From the NCBI GenBank assembly GCA_013397455.1, contig VYZB01000078.1, positions 2,139,337-2,203,336 on the forward strand: 64,000 nt of DNA. The letters run 5' to 3'. Shown here piece by piece: positions 52,901-64,000 of this stretch (its first letter is position 1; each line of letters opens with the position of its first letter). The notes below the pieces were generated by a model. It had not been told where the DNA came from and ran no database searches. It worked only from the letters and a program-made list of their open reading frames with translations. The position numbers and the translations under genes are program-made. The DNA comes from Crotophaga sulcirostris. Lineage: Eukaryota; Chordata; Aves; Cuculiformes; Crotophagidae.

Positions 52901-55900
52901 ATATTTTTTTCTGAAAAGCTCAGCAGTCAACAGCTTCTCCCTAAGGGCAAGGGCCACAGCCTTTCTTTTCTGACTCACTACGGGGTTGTCATTTATCCTG
53001 CAACACAGACTGTGCAAAAAGGTTTAAGTTCCCAAAAGCAGAAGATAAGGGGGCTCCTAGGAGAAGAGGCATGGCAGTGTTGCAGAAGGAAAATTACTAA
53101 GTAATTTGGGGATGAACTAGTTTCTCTGCAATATAGCACAGATCCTCCAATGCATCTAGCAATGTATTTCTTTCCTCTGAATGTGTAAGTAGACAAGTCT
53201 TATACCTCTTACATACAAGTGGCTCTCACCATGCAACTGGGGCTTAAGCTACTATAAATTTTATGTGGTCATTGTAGAGCAAGAGGAAGAAAGTATACAG
53301 AGGAACGCAGTAACAAATGTAGGGTGTCAATAGAATAATCACAAGCTTTGATGAAGCTAATAATTTTGTTCCTATCATACAACAGATGTCATTTTTGAGG
53401 GAAGCCTTGAAGGGTTTACAGACTTTACAGAAGCAGAATACTTTGGAATAAATTCAAGGCTAGGATGTGAGAAGCCAGTTCAGTGCATGGAGGGCCAGGT
53501 GGAAGAATGAGATGCATTAAAATAAAAGAAGACTGGTCAGCATGGCATATTATTAAAAATAAGTACATATGCCCACTCCTGAAGTGAAGGGTTTGACGAA
53601 TGAGTGAGTTACAATAAATCTTTTCTTTATTATAAATAAGTCAATTATTTATGTGGTACATCTGGCACCAATACTGGTTGTGGAATAATCTAGAGGACAT
53701 TTTAGCTAATACTAGATTACAATTGTGCCTAATATTTACTGCTCAGGGTTACAGCCAAAAAGAACAAAACCCAAAACACCTGCAGATCAGGGGCACAAAT
53801 AGGGGATGAGCTGTGCAACTTACTGAGTGTAAGGGTAAGAAGCTTTGAATTTCACCAAAGATAAATAAAAGGATGATTTAGTAAGTCACTATCCTTAGAA
53901 CATACTACCAGTGCATTAATTTAAGGGGTTTTTCCCTCCTCTTCTTGATGGACACTGCACTCTTCTTAGTATGAATTTCCCTTGGCAACTTAACATTTAT
54001 GTCATTCACTGTAAATTACTACAGCACTCAAAAATTCTTTAAATGAATCTTTTCCCACTGTGAAAGGATGTCTTAGAGCAGCTACAACAGACATTAAAGG
54101 TATTTTTGCACTGCTGACCAAAACTATCATGCTTTTTTTTTTGTTTAACTGACAATAAACACTTTCTTTTCTATTTTAATGGTCTGTACCATTAAGACAA
54201 AGCCAGATGGCAAAAATACAGGTAAATGCACAACACAAAGTCTAACTGAAAATGAACAGCAGATGAAGCTTATGTGAGTTAATGGAAACAAAAGACTAAC
54301 TCTGCCCATCTGCTAATCAAGTGTTAAAAGTGCACATTGATGCGCACTACAAAGCCAGTTGAAAACGCCGCGGAATGGTGCTCTATTGCACTTTACTTAT
54401 CTGGAGTTCTGTTTCAAAATAACTTTATTTTTACACTATTATTGAAAAAGTCAACATCTGGTTGGACAGATGTCCAAATGGAGGGTGAACAAATCTGGCA
54501 TCTGTATGATATTGTAAGGCAGATCGGTATATCCGATAGATGTTTGTTCTTCATAGCTTCCTACCAAGACACGGTTATCTTCAGATAATAACTCCTGTTA
54601 GAGTGTGTGGGAAGGAGAGAATGATGAGTGAGGGGAAAACTGGCATGCTTCTAGAGACCTGGAAGAATCAAGAAACTAAAGTGAATGGGTGATGTCAGGA
54701 TGGATTCTGTCGGACTAAGCACTTACTGACTGCAGTCACACCAGCAGCACCGTGAAAAACATCTGTGACATCTCTATTGTTTTTCCCTTTGCACCCTATG
54801 CACGAATAAAGCAATCAAAGTGGTTTACCTGTGAAGATCATCCAAGTTTCAGATCTCAGAGATGACTCAAGGAGAGCTCAGTGTAAGTTCCAGGTGTATT
54901 GCATTGGCAACTTTTATTTCATGTAGAAAACTGAATACTTGCAGAAAAAGTGAGGGGTTCATTTATTTATTTTTATTTTCATAGTGAGTCAGAGGAGGAA
55001 TCAGATGTCAGCAATGAAGACGGATGATAAGTAATGATGATACCGCTGGTAAGAAGATGATGCTACAGATTTTTTTTTAGTGTTTACTCATAAGAAGGCC
55101 CCACATCTTATCACTTTTGCTAGTCCCACTAGCAGCAACCTTTTGATGCTTATTAACAGCATATACTGTCATTCCAAAGCCAATTTACATTATGGGATCC
55201 TGATGTTAAGGCTACACCTCTATAGTGATTATATTCTCTTTACGAAAACTATGTATAGATCAAGCATTAAACAGGCATTAAACATGCCAGCTGTTACTCT
55301 GTTACTTACACTACTTTAGTACCTGACTTTGGTTGCTTTGTCCTACCTTCTGAAAACCTGGGGAAAACCCAAGTCTTCTGCATTTAGCTAATCCAACATC
55401 ATACTTGTATATACACACTTGGCTGAAACACTGCAAGCCACTACTGTCAATAAGGTCTAAAGGACTCTCACAAAGATTTCCCTTTGATCTCTTCTTCAAC
55501 TTATTGTATGAACACTGGAAGGCTCAATTGTTTCCTTCAGTGTCCTGATGTCCCATCAAACAAAACTGAATTGATTGAAATACATCCTGTTGAGGCTTTT
55601 GTATCACTACAGAAGCTGTCAGCAACCTTCCACTTCTTTTACTGAATGGTGTAATTGGCCTGCCAAAGAGGATTTAGGATTTTAACATGTTCCCTGTTTG
55701 GTTGAGCTAACCAATTATTCTGCAGTTGCTATCAAGGCTGCAGCCTTTCCTTCATTGGGGTCATTAAGCTTGTCAAAACTAATTTGTCACCACAACTGCT
55801 GATCCTCATTGCCTCTGACAGCAGTACAAGTGTCAAACTGAACAGGCCTTTGCATTACAAGAAAGTAAATAACTGATCAGAGCCCAGCAAGCATCCTGAC

Positions 55901-56566
55901 CATATGGCACACCTTCTAACCCCATGAGAGTTGGAAACAGTACCAAATAAATGACACAGGGTCAGCAAACATCACTAATCATTTCGCAGAACAAGTTAAA
56001 AAAGTCTCAAACAGTTAAAGTGAAAGGACACTCAAAGGAAGTATGTGACCTGCAATGATGAGGACAAAGTTTTGCGTGTTTTTCCTTTTGATTAAAAAGA
56101 GATGATGAAAGTCACTCACTCTGAAACAAAACTCTATTAAATAAATTACTAGCTGACTCAGATTATGTTTTTGGGAAGCTGCTCAGACACAGCAACCGGC
56201 AGTGGAGCACTTTGAGCCCAATCCAGCAGATCATTACTGTATAATCCTAGTGTGAATTCTTGACCATCTGAATAACATCTGAATCAGGCCAGAGACAGGT
56301 TTTTCATCTGACATAGTCTGAGCCACAACGTACTTAGTATCGGTTCACACTTAACTACAATGAGGTCCCAGAAACATCTGCATGCACCTAGAATTTGCTT
56401 CACTGAAGGTACAGGATATGAGAGTCTTATAATGGAGTTAATCCCTTCTAATTATCCATATCACTAAATTATTTTGGTTACAAATAATTCATAATCTGAT
56501 TTTAATTTTTCCTTCACTGTTGCAAGTTTACTTCACTGTTCAGTTTAATGAGGTAACTTGGAATTA

Positions 56567-56596
56567 CAGTATCGCAGTATCGCAGTATTGCGATAC
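56567..56596. repeat. CAGTATCG tandem repeat containing an inverted repeat
   Basis: Three near-identical eight-base units (CAGTATCG, CAGTATCG, CAGTATTG) followed by CGATAC. GTATCGCA and TGCGATAC form a perfect 8-bp inverted repeat around GTAT. Confidence 0.9.
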
Positions 56597-58761
56597 AATA
56601 CAACCTATTACTCCCGCAAGAGCAGACCTGCTCCCATTCCTCCTCACCAACCAGGTCACTCCCCTCATCCTGTTGAGGAGGAACACAGGGCTCCTCTGCC
56701 TCCTGGGGAGGATTGCTGGGAGGAGAGAGGGTGCAACCCCACCAGTCTCCCTTTCACTTTCACGGATACTCCTCAGCCTCTCCACCTGATCCTTAAGGTC
56801 TGCAACAATAAGGAGCAGATCACAAACCTATTAGTACCATGTTCTCAGTTGCTACAACATATCTGACAGGAGAATAAACTTGCAAAAATAAGGTTAAAGT
56901 TTCAGAGAAACACTTTTTCTCAGCATATATCTAACTATTCAAAGCACCAATTCCGTTAGGGCTTTAATTTCCAATACTCTGACAGCTCCTACTTGTTCAA
57001 TTAAGATTATTTGTACAGTCATAAGCTCATCCAAGAACCTTTGCACTATCAGGACCTTCACTCTTGTATGCTACCCTGCAGTACAAGAAAAGTTCAGAAG
57101 ATACAGTGACAGCAAGAGGTGCTCCCCTAGAAGCCTTCAAATGCCATCAACTTTTCTGCATACTTTTGGTAAAGCAGCGTTTTTCTAAGCCTCTGCAAAG
57201 TTACCTCTTTAATGAAAATAGGTGGATGCAATACAACTCAGCAAACAAGATCGAGTCAAGAGAAAATGACTGTTGTAGGGGGTTTTCTGCCTATATGAAT
57301 GATACATTGCTTAAACAAGGCTTAGTGGTGGTTCATCAGCTATATAATGACTATGAACACCACTGTTCCAATTTAAGAAAGGAAAACTAAAGAAGGAAGA
57401 GAAAAAGAGATGAAAAAGAAAGAAATGGAGAGTATTGCTGCACAGAATCCAAGGACTTGGTTAAATCCTAAAGATGTCATTCAGTATTTAATCTCTGGTG
57501 ACAAGAAGCATTTTTCCTCGCCTTTCAGCAAGAAAGCAAATTCAACATTAACAAAGCCCTGTATTTGAAGCCAAGATTGGATATGAATCTTGAGTTGTTC
57601 CTAGCCCTCTCTATCCCTTCTCCCTGAACACAAAGAGTAGCCACATGTAAAAAAAATATGCTTAAAAAGCCCCATAATTATTTTGAGCTTGTTTTTAATT
57701 TATATTTGGGATAGGGATTTACAAAAAGGGTATTGACAGAAAAATAAATAATGGCAATGGTCATTGTGGTATTAATAACTGGGGAACTGCCAAATATTGC
57801 TACTTGCCAAGCACCACAAATGAAAGCTTTTAAAAATATGCACATTCTTTGACTAGCATCTTTTGTTGTTAAAATCAGGCATGGGTCAACCAATCAGAAT
57901 AGGAGAGAGTGAAAGAGTAGAGAAAGACATGGATATGGCAGTCTTCATATTCCCTAACTACTAATCACTTCCAGAGGGAGCCACACCTCATTTAAAACAA
58001 ATTGCATTATTTCTTGATGCTTTCATTTCATGGAACAGCATTGACATTAAGTATTGGTACATGCCGAGAAAGGGGAAAATTTTTTTTTTCCTTTTGTTTT
58101 ACTTAATGACTAGCTTTCACAGGCAGCCTGATAAACTGTAGCTCTCATGTGATGTAAATCAAAATTGGACAAAGTCAATGTGTTTGAATGGGACCATTAA
58201 ATATCCAAACCCAGTATTCCTAGTTTACATCTGCAAAGCTTAATTCTAATTTTTTTATGATTGTCTACCAGCAGCCAAAATCAAAGTTCAATGCAAGATT
58301 AATGGCTAAGCAGATATGAACTGTTCCACAAAAGTTCCAAGTTAGAAAAGGAGCTCCTTAAGATGCAAAGCAGATTTTTTTAAGGATTCCCATAGAAAGG
58401 AACATAAAAAGAAAAAAAAATCATGATAATTTTTATTCTCTGTAAAATAAAGAACTATATCCACTAAATGCAGATTCTTACCAAACTAAGCGTAATTTAC
58501 TCAATGTACTCAACGTGTCAATAACAGGTGTCAAAGAAGAGGGAAAGAAGCACCATGCAAAAGGTGCACCATAAACCACCTACATGCCAATAATCCTCAG
58601 CCATCTTCTCGAAACTCCCGTAAGGGGCCCAGAAAACATAACTGCTCCAGGATTCAACAGGAAGGAATCAGAGTCATTCAGTTGTCACAGTTTTAACCAG
58701 AAATCTGGCACCCATGCCTCCTGAAGGCACAGAGAGAGAAGGGTAGCAGCAATGAAGATAA

Positions 58762-59930
58762 AGAATCACAGGAATCACAGAATCACCTAGCTGGAAAAGA
58801 CATTTGAGATCATCGAGTCCAACCGAACCTGTCCACTGCTAAACCATATCCCTGACAAACTCACCTACTCATCTTTTAAACACCTCCAGGGATGGTGACT
58901 CAACCACCTCCCTGGGCAGCTGTGCCAGTGCCTGGCCACCCCTTCAGTGAAGAAAATTTTCCTGATGTCTAATCTGAACCTCCCCTGGCACAACCTGCAG
59001 CCATTTCCTCTCATCCTATCACCTGTCACTTGGGAGAAGAGACCAACACCCACCTCACTACAATCTCCTTTCAGGCAGTTGTAGACAGTGATGAGGTCTC
59101 CCCTCAGCCTCCTCTTCTCCAAGCTAAACAACGCCAGTTCCCTCAGCCGCTCCTCATAAGACTTGTTCTCCAGCCCCTTCACCAGCTTTGCTGCCCTTCT
59201 CTGGCCATGCTCCAGCCCCTCAATGTCCTTCTTGCAGTAAGAGGCCCAGAACTGCACACAGCACTCGAGGTGTGGCCTCACCAGTGCTGGGTACAGGGGC
59301 ACAATCACTGCCCTGCTCCTGCTGGCCACGCTGTTTCTGATACAGGCCAAGATGCCATTGGCCTTCTTGGCCACCTGGGCACCCTGCTGGCTCACGTTCA
59401 GCTGGCTGTCAACCAAAACCCCCAGGTTTTGGAAACCTGCCTCCACCAGGCAGCTTTCCAGCCATTCCTCCTCAAGTCTGTAACGCTGCATGGGGTTGTT
59501 GTGCCCCAAGTGCAAGACCCGGCATTTGGCCTTGTTGAACCTCATCCTATTGGTCTTAGCCCATTGATCCAGCCTAGCCAGATCCTTCTGCAAAGCCTCG
59601 CTGCCTTCGAGCAGATCAACACTTCCACCCAGCTTAGAGTCATCCACAAACTTACCAAGGGTACATTCAATCCCCTCATCCAGATCACTGATAAAGATAT
59701 TGAATAGGACTGGTCCCAGCAATGAACACTGGGGAACAGCACTTGTCACCTGCCTCCTACTGGATTTAACTCCATTTACCACCATTCTTTGGGCCCCATC
59801 ATCCAGTCAGTTTTTTACCCAGCAGAGGGTGTTGTCTGCCAGGCCAATGGCAGCCAGTTTCTCAAGCAGAATATTGTGAGAAATGGTGTCAAAGGCTTTA
59901 CCAAAGTCCAAGTACATCACATATCCCTGA
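58762..59930 (-). mobile_element. CR1 LINE copy with a 306-codon open reverse-transcriptase segment, minus strand
   Basis: The left end is the CR1 tail (AATCACAGGAATCACAGAATCACC). An uninterrupted frame from 59785 down to 58865 encodes the second half of the reverse transcriptase: VNGVKSS, a [20 protein letters not shown] block, the catalytic box FVDD at residues 46-49, [19 protein letters not shown] and the C-terminal [20 protein letters not shown]. The open frame makes it the best-preserved CR1 here, but it is 5'-truncated at about 59930 and lacks the endonuclease and palm N-terminus, so it cannot mobilise itself. VPQC replaces the usual VPQG. Confidence 0.95.
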
Positions 59931-59987
59931 TTAAGACTCTTAAACTACCAATAAGGTGGAGTAGGTCCACAAACCACCATCGACACA

Positions 59988-60514
59988 GTGCCATATTTGG
60001 CTATTAAACTGGCACAGATCCAGGAAAAATACACCAGGTTATTTCAAGAACCTGAGACAGAGTACATATGGAGTGTCACTGACTGGGGTGATCAAATCTT
60101 GCTATCAGCAGATGAAGCCCAAGGGTACTGGGGTCTGGGAACTTACCTAATGACGGACGACTCAAGAGAGTCATGGTCTCTAACACAGTGAGTGGCACCT
60201 TGGGTAGAAGGACCCTTTTGACAGAGAGGATCCTGTGTGTATTGAAACTCTGACCATTAATCACTTGACTGAAAGTTTACAAAAGGCAGCTTGCCTCCAG
60301 CTAACGCATGACAGGCCTTAGCTCCCCAGTAACCCTCTCCAAACCTGTTAATTGTCAATCCTCACAGGTTGACTCCCCCGATTCAGGGCTTGCTTACTCT
60401 TTAAAATATTATGCTGTGCAATTACAAGACCCACCTGCAGGATGCACTGGCCCCATAGGGAGCCAAGGGGAGGAGGGCCCATACCCTAGGATGAAATATC
60501 TCAGGAGTTGGTAA
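59988..60514 (+). pseudogene. Retroviral coding remnant, possibly gag
   Basis: Two open segments in different frames (59988-60191 and 60308-60514). The first has IKLAQIQEKYTRLFQEPETE and a W-G-L-G-T-Y-L element; a following stretch in another frame reads SLQKAACLQLTHDRP. These words resemble capsid or matrix-proximal parts of avian endogenous retroviral Gag as I remember them, but I cannot confirm it. Stops and frame changes make it non-functional. Confidence 0.35.
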
Positions 60515-61199
60515 ATTACAGCAGGAGAATAGGAGTTATGGGTGGTGGCCAGGCAGGAGGGGTTGGTGATGGTGTTGTGAATTCCTCAACAAAATGTGTT
60601 TTAGGTGGAGAGCATAGAGAAAGGGATTTCCCAAGAGGTGATGGATGGACTGCCTGTGTCCACACTGGAAAAACTAATTCGGTCCTGGAAAGAGAGCAAG
60701 CAGTTCCAGCCTAGGCAGAGTGAGTCCAGCTGCCCATTCACTAGGCAGAATTGTTGACCCCAGTGGCCTCTGAGGCTGATTTAATCAATTTGAAAAGGGG
60801 AAACAGCCAGTGGGTCCATGTTAGAAGGCTCATGGAAAATACCAAAGGGAATTCGTTGATTACTTCCTCCTTTAGTCCTTTTAAAACTCCAGTTACATTT
60901 ACAGTGTGAAAGGAGTTTGTATTCTCATAAGTCTATAATTTTGGTTAGCTCTGTTCAGAATTTAAGCACCTTATCCAGTGTGGCTTGGGAGTTGATACAA
61001 GGATTCATGCAAATTTGGAATCACACAACCCAGGGAATATGTGTTGCCCTCTAGAGTTTGGCAGCCAAAGAATTCAGATTCCCATGACTTGAAAAATATT
61101 AATCAGACCATAGAAAACATTACCCAGGGAGAAGCTGAGTCTTCCTTTCTTGAGCAGAAAGAGGGACAAACATGGAGAAATAATGAGTCATGGTTTGAG

Positions 61200-62480
61200 T
61201 AATCAAAAGCCTTGTATCTACTCCGGCAGAATTCCACTTGGGAAAACTTTATGGAATCAGACCTGTTTTAGATTAATTGGTGATTAGCACTTTCCCTGAC
61301 TCTTGTACCATCGTACCATGGTGTGATTCTCCCTCTGAAAGTGGTTATTGTGAACATGATTTTAACATGCATTGGAATGCAGACTGATGTATACAAATCC
61401 CTTATAAACCTGGAATCCCACATCTTGTTAACCACAGTAGCTACAAATGGATCTTGTGCCCCAAAAAGGTACTCAACCTCTGTTCCCCCCTGGAGTGGAG
61501 TTCTACTCTATCTAATGGAAAAAGTTATGAGACCGATGAAGGTGGGGGGGAGGGGTAAAGGCAAAGGCAATCGTCCAGACTACTTACTGGAGAAACTTTA
61601 TGTTGGAGGACCTGTACAAGTGCTACCCCAGAAAATGAAGGGACAAAGACATCCCTACTAAACTGTTCCCTTATATTAAACTATTACATCAGGGCAGGTA
61701 ACCCTTTCAAGACGTGTTTTGGAATTAAGAACTTTTATCCAAGATACATGTACTTGTTGGGGTTATCTCAATTATGGTTATCAAAAGCTATATAGTCAAT
61801 GTAACTGTACTTTTGAAAATGTCCAAATAGCAGTTTCCTCTGGCATTCCAATCACGGATGGTCCAGATCGAAGGAAAGCCTGGAGCTCTGAAGGAATGTG
61901 ACAGGAGATACCATGAGATGATCAATTTTATTGTTACCAAGCCAAGCACTCAGCCCCTGGAGGAATGGTATGGGTGTGCTCTAATAGAAGGTTATATTCG
62001 CAGTTAATTATGTATGAAATGGGCAGACCACAGTCTTCTGTTGGTTTCCCCTCTATATGGCCCCCACAGAATGTTTAATTTCACATCTCACTGAAACAGG
62101 GCACAGAGAGACCTTTGTAGTCCAGCAGATATAAGAGAAGGAATTGCAGAAATACAAATACCTGATCATTACACTTTTGGAAAAATATTGGACCTAAAAA
62201 GGGAAGTAATTTTTGTCCCAACGGTAACTATTGAAAAATATCAATATGTTTTAGAAAATCTAACCTGGCATATTCACATTTTGAGTAATTGGACTGAACA
62301 TGCATTCAGGGAATTGAACTTACAAGTCCAGGAGGTACTGAAAATGGCTTTACAAAGCACAGTGCCTCCGCAAATGTTGCTGTTAAAGGAACATAGGGTA
62401 TGCAGAATGTTTAAACTCCATTGGACAATGTTGCATTATCATACACAACGCTACCACCACCACAGATGAAGTGTGAAAGA
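61200..62480 (+). pseudogene. Degraded retroviral env (surface and transmembrane parts)
   Basis: Open segments at 61323-61661, 61719-61901 and 62188-62469 lie in two frames separated by stops. The last carries a transmembrane-subunit signature: LENLTWHIHILSNWTEHAF, then ELNLQVQEV, then QMLLLKEHRVC at about residues 61-71, equivalent to the immunosuppressive-domain region and first cysteine of the C-x6-CC motif. The adjacent cysteine pair and an N-A-T glycosylation site lie downstream in a different frame, so a frameshift breaks the motif itself. The preceding segments contain Cys-rich and N-x-T-like surface-protein remnants. No complete envelope can be made from this copy. Confidence 0.75.
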
Positions 62481-62843
62481 AGACGAGGGAGGTGGCAGTG
62501 CAAACCAGAGAACTTTTTTAAGTAATGCAGCCAAAGGACCGGTTTGATGGATAGAGCTCCTGATCATGGCTTGCATCATTGCTACAATCTCTTGGACGCT
62601 CAGGATAGGGAAAATGGCTCGTAAATATTGTGTGGATTCTTGTTTCTTATGATAGCCCTTGCAGTAGTCAGAGGTATGATCTCCCATCTTCTATCCTCCT
62701 GTTCCTCTTCTATCCACCACGTATAAATCAGACAGTTGAAGAAAACCTTGGAGTGTTTGAGCCAAGGGTGGTGTAGAAGGCCAGGACAAAAGAGACCCTG
62801 ACAGCCATATCGACCTTTAATCTCCTGAGACAAAGGATTGATT

Positions 62844-62855
62844 AAAGGAAGAAGA
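62844..62855 (+). other. Retroviral polypurine tract
   Basis: AAAGGAAGAAGA lies directly before the TG that starts the LTR. Position and composition are those of a plus-strand primer site. Confidence 0.75.
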
Positions 62856-62956
62856 TGTGCCCTGAGAAAGTACTTAGCAATGAAACGTAAGGATGAAGGG
62901 TGGAGGCATTAAAGAGCCATTAAATAATATTCTTTTAAGTCACAAAGTCTTGCAGC

Positions 62957-62964
62957 TATAAAAG
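62957..62964 (+). promoter_or_regulatory. LTR TATA box
   Basis: TATAAAAG about 100 bases into the LTR and about 350 bases before its AATAAA. Consistent with the U3/R layout of a retroviral LTR. Present activity unknown. Confidence 0.6.
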
Positions 62965-63309
62965 CAGAAAGCTAGAGGCCAGCAATGAGGAAACTAGAGG
63001 TGGAGTGCTCCTACAGACTGAGTCCTTCAGTCAGCTGAATCAACATAGGAACCAGGACTGACGATCTTTTTCTCTCCTCTTTTTTTTAACTCTTTTTCTC
63101 TTTTTTGAATTGAGTGTATGGCCTACTCACTTCTTCTCCTTTTGATTAACGCATGGCATAGTATTGTGCTTGGCACTCCATATTTTACACATATATTGTA
63201 TTATTGTGTTTGGTATTGTGTTTGCAGGCACACATTTTTAGTATTGTGTTTGTATTTGAGGCCGTATATCAATCACCTGTGTCATTAAGTAGCGTGGGTA
63301 CACATTAGC

Positions 63310-63315
63310 AATAAA
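63310..63315 (+). terminator. LTR polyadenylation signal
   Basis: AATAAA followed by a GT-rich stretch (TGATTTTGTGTTTACAG), the usual arrangement at the R-U5 boundary. Confidence 0.6.
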
Positions 63316-63435
63316 TGATTTTGTGTTTACAGACCTTCAGTGCTTTTTCCCCACATTTCTAACTAGAGCGGGTTAACAAACTTTAATCTTCTCTCCCTTT
63401 ATGGCATGAGACACTGTTATACTCAAAAGAAAATG

Positions 63436-63488
63436 CTGCTTTTTTTGATTCCCTTTTTACTTTTTTGATTCCTTTTTTACTTTTTATA
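63436..63488. repeat. Tandem duplication of a 22-23 base unit
   Basis: TTTTTTGATTCCCTTTTTAC is followed at once by TTTTTTGATTCCTTTTTTAC, just outside the LTR. Likely slippage. Confidence 0.85.
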
Positions 63489-64000
63489 AGGGCTGCCTTT
63501 GACACTCAATAAATTTTAAAGGAATTCTATTCCAATGAAAACTCCTACTTAATAGCTACTGTTGATGCACCTGATGAATTTAGTGAAAAATGATTATTTA
63601 TTTTATTACTAGATATTTATTACAGATTTGCCTCATGCTACTCTCACAAAGTTAATCAGCATTATTCGCATTGTTATGAAAATATTATTTTTTCAGGAGT
63701 GGGCATGTCAGAAAATTCACAGAGAATTCAGAATAAGATTGCTGTAAGGCTTAAAAGAGCAAATCAGATTTCTTTTCATATGGAAAGCCAGAAAGGTAAG
63801 TGAGTTCTTGGAATTTCAGTTTACAGGATATTAATACATCAGATCCCAAGAACATAATAGCAAACTAATGTAATTTACTGAAACAGTTTCACATTCTCCA
63901 GGGCAAAATAATTACAGTGTCTTTACTTGAAAAATGAAGTATGTATTTGTCCAATGTCAAAAGACATCTAGTAGATAAAGACTTAAACAAGCAACATATA

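Larger units (their letters stand above)
59931..63355 (+). mobile_element. Endogenous retrovirus, 3' half (coding remnants, PPT, 3' LTR), plus strand
   Basis: About 3.4 kb of retroviral sequence between the truncated 5' end of a CR1 copy and the LTR end. In order it holds possible gag-like remnants (about 59990-60520), decayed env surface and transmembrane sequence (about 61200-62480), a purine tract (62844-62855) and an LTR (62856-63355). I see no protease, reverse transcriptase or integrase, and no 5' LTR. The env transmembrane cysteine layout suggests a gammaretrovirus-type (class I) env. The remnants lie in all three frames with stops, so the provirus is dead. It is antisense to GLIS3. 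Confidence 0.85.
62856..63355 (+). repeat. 3' long terminal repeat of the endogenous retrovirus
   Basis: About 500 bases from TGTGCCCTGAG to CCCCACA, giving TG...CA ends. It has a TATA box TATAAAAG at 62957-62964, a T-rich stretch near 63070-63105, GTATTGTGTTTG repeats near 63150-63250, and a polyadenylation signal AATAAA at 63310-63315. The right edge is inferred from the CA and could be off by some tens of bases. No matching 5' LTR occurs in the window. Confidence 0.75.
40407..64000 (-). other. GLIS3: Start of the long GLIS3 intron upstream of the finger 3-4 exon (partial)
   Basis: No exon for fingers 1-2 or the GLIS3 N-terminus was found on the minus strand here, so this is read as one long intron continuing beyond base 64000. 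The corresponding mammalian intron is very long (family knowledge). It holds CR1 copies at 45047-45360 and 58762-59930, an endogenous retrovirus 3' half at about 59931-63355, and simple repeats. Stretches 40.5-45.0, 45.4-49.0 and 50-58.7 kb are AT-rich with no supported gene. Confidence 0.8.

Noticed and set aside
59030..59707. 225-codon plus-strand open frame
   Set aside because: It is the antisense of the open CR1 reverse-transcriptase frame at 59785-58865.
1..64000. CRISPR arrays, bacterial operons, tRNA or rRNA genes
   Set aside because: No regularly spaced repeats with unique spacers, no bacterial gene organisation and no convincing cloverleaf or rRNA sequence were seen; the sequence is vertebrate intron.

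Overview
The window is a draft-assembly piece of a vertebrate genome, almost certainly a bird. The evidence is at least nine CR1-type LINE fragments with avian-style tails, LTRs that read like known avian LTR families, an AT-rich background, and a vertebrate zinc-finger gene split by long introns. There are three N runs: 362 bases at 1570-1931, 26 bases at 13852-13877 and one base at 49130. Nothing looks bacterial, and there are no operons, CRISPR arrays or convincing RNA genes.

The one host gene I can identify is GLIS3, a Kruppel-like C2H2 zinc-finger transcription factor, on the minus strand (transcription runs from high to low coordinates). Five internal coding exons are present, all with GT-AG splice sites and mutually compatible phases: 40406-40245 (most of zinc finger 3, all of finger 4), 38812-38702 (finger 5), 18535-18394, 16963-16801 and 6636-6455 (proline/serine-rich C-terminal region). 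The identification rests on matches to the remembered vertebrate GLIS3 protein along the whole series; GLIS1 and GLIS2 differ in the C-terminal exons. The exons for fingers 1-2 and the N-terminus should lie to the right of base 64000, and the terminal exon with the stop codon to the left of base 1. Human 9p24 is syntenic with the avian Z chromosome, so the locus is probably Z-linked; this is inference.

The rest is intron. 1-6454: partial intron with one gapped CR1. 6637-16800: intron with the only plus-strand CR1, a second CR1 and a gapped TAAA microsatellite. 16964-18393: short intron. 18536-38701: 20 kb intron with an avian ERVL-like LTR split by a nested CR1, a second candidate solo LTR near 27.4-27.9 kb, and three more CR1 copies. 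38813-40244: short intron. 40407-64000: the start of a very long intron holding two CR1 copies and, at about 59.93-63.36 kb, the decayed 3' half of an endogenous retrovirus (env remnants, polypurine tract, 3' LTR) on the strand opposite to GLIS3.

I found no new biological system. The points most worth a second look are the tandem NAGNAG acceptor of the GLIS3 exon at 16963, the sequence of zinc finger 5, the structurally readable retroviral 3' end, the CR1-in-LTR nesting, a perfect 12-bp hairpin at 49949-49976, the sense-strand excess of CR1, and two unexplained minus-strand open frames (near 44.4 and 48.5 kb).
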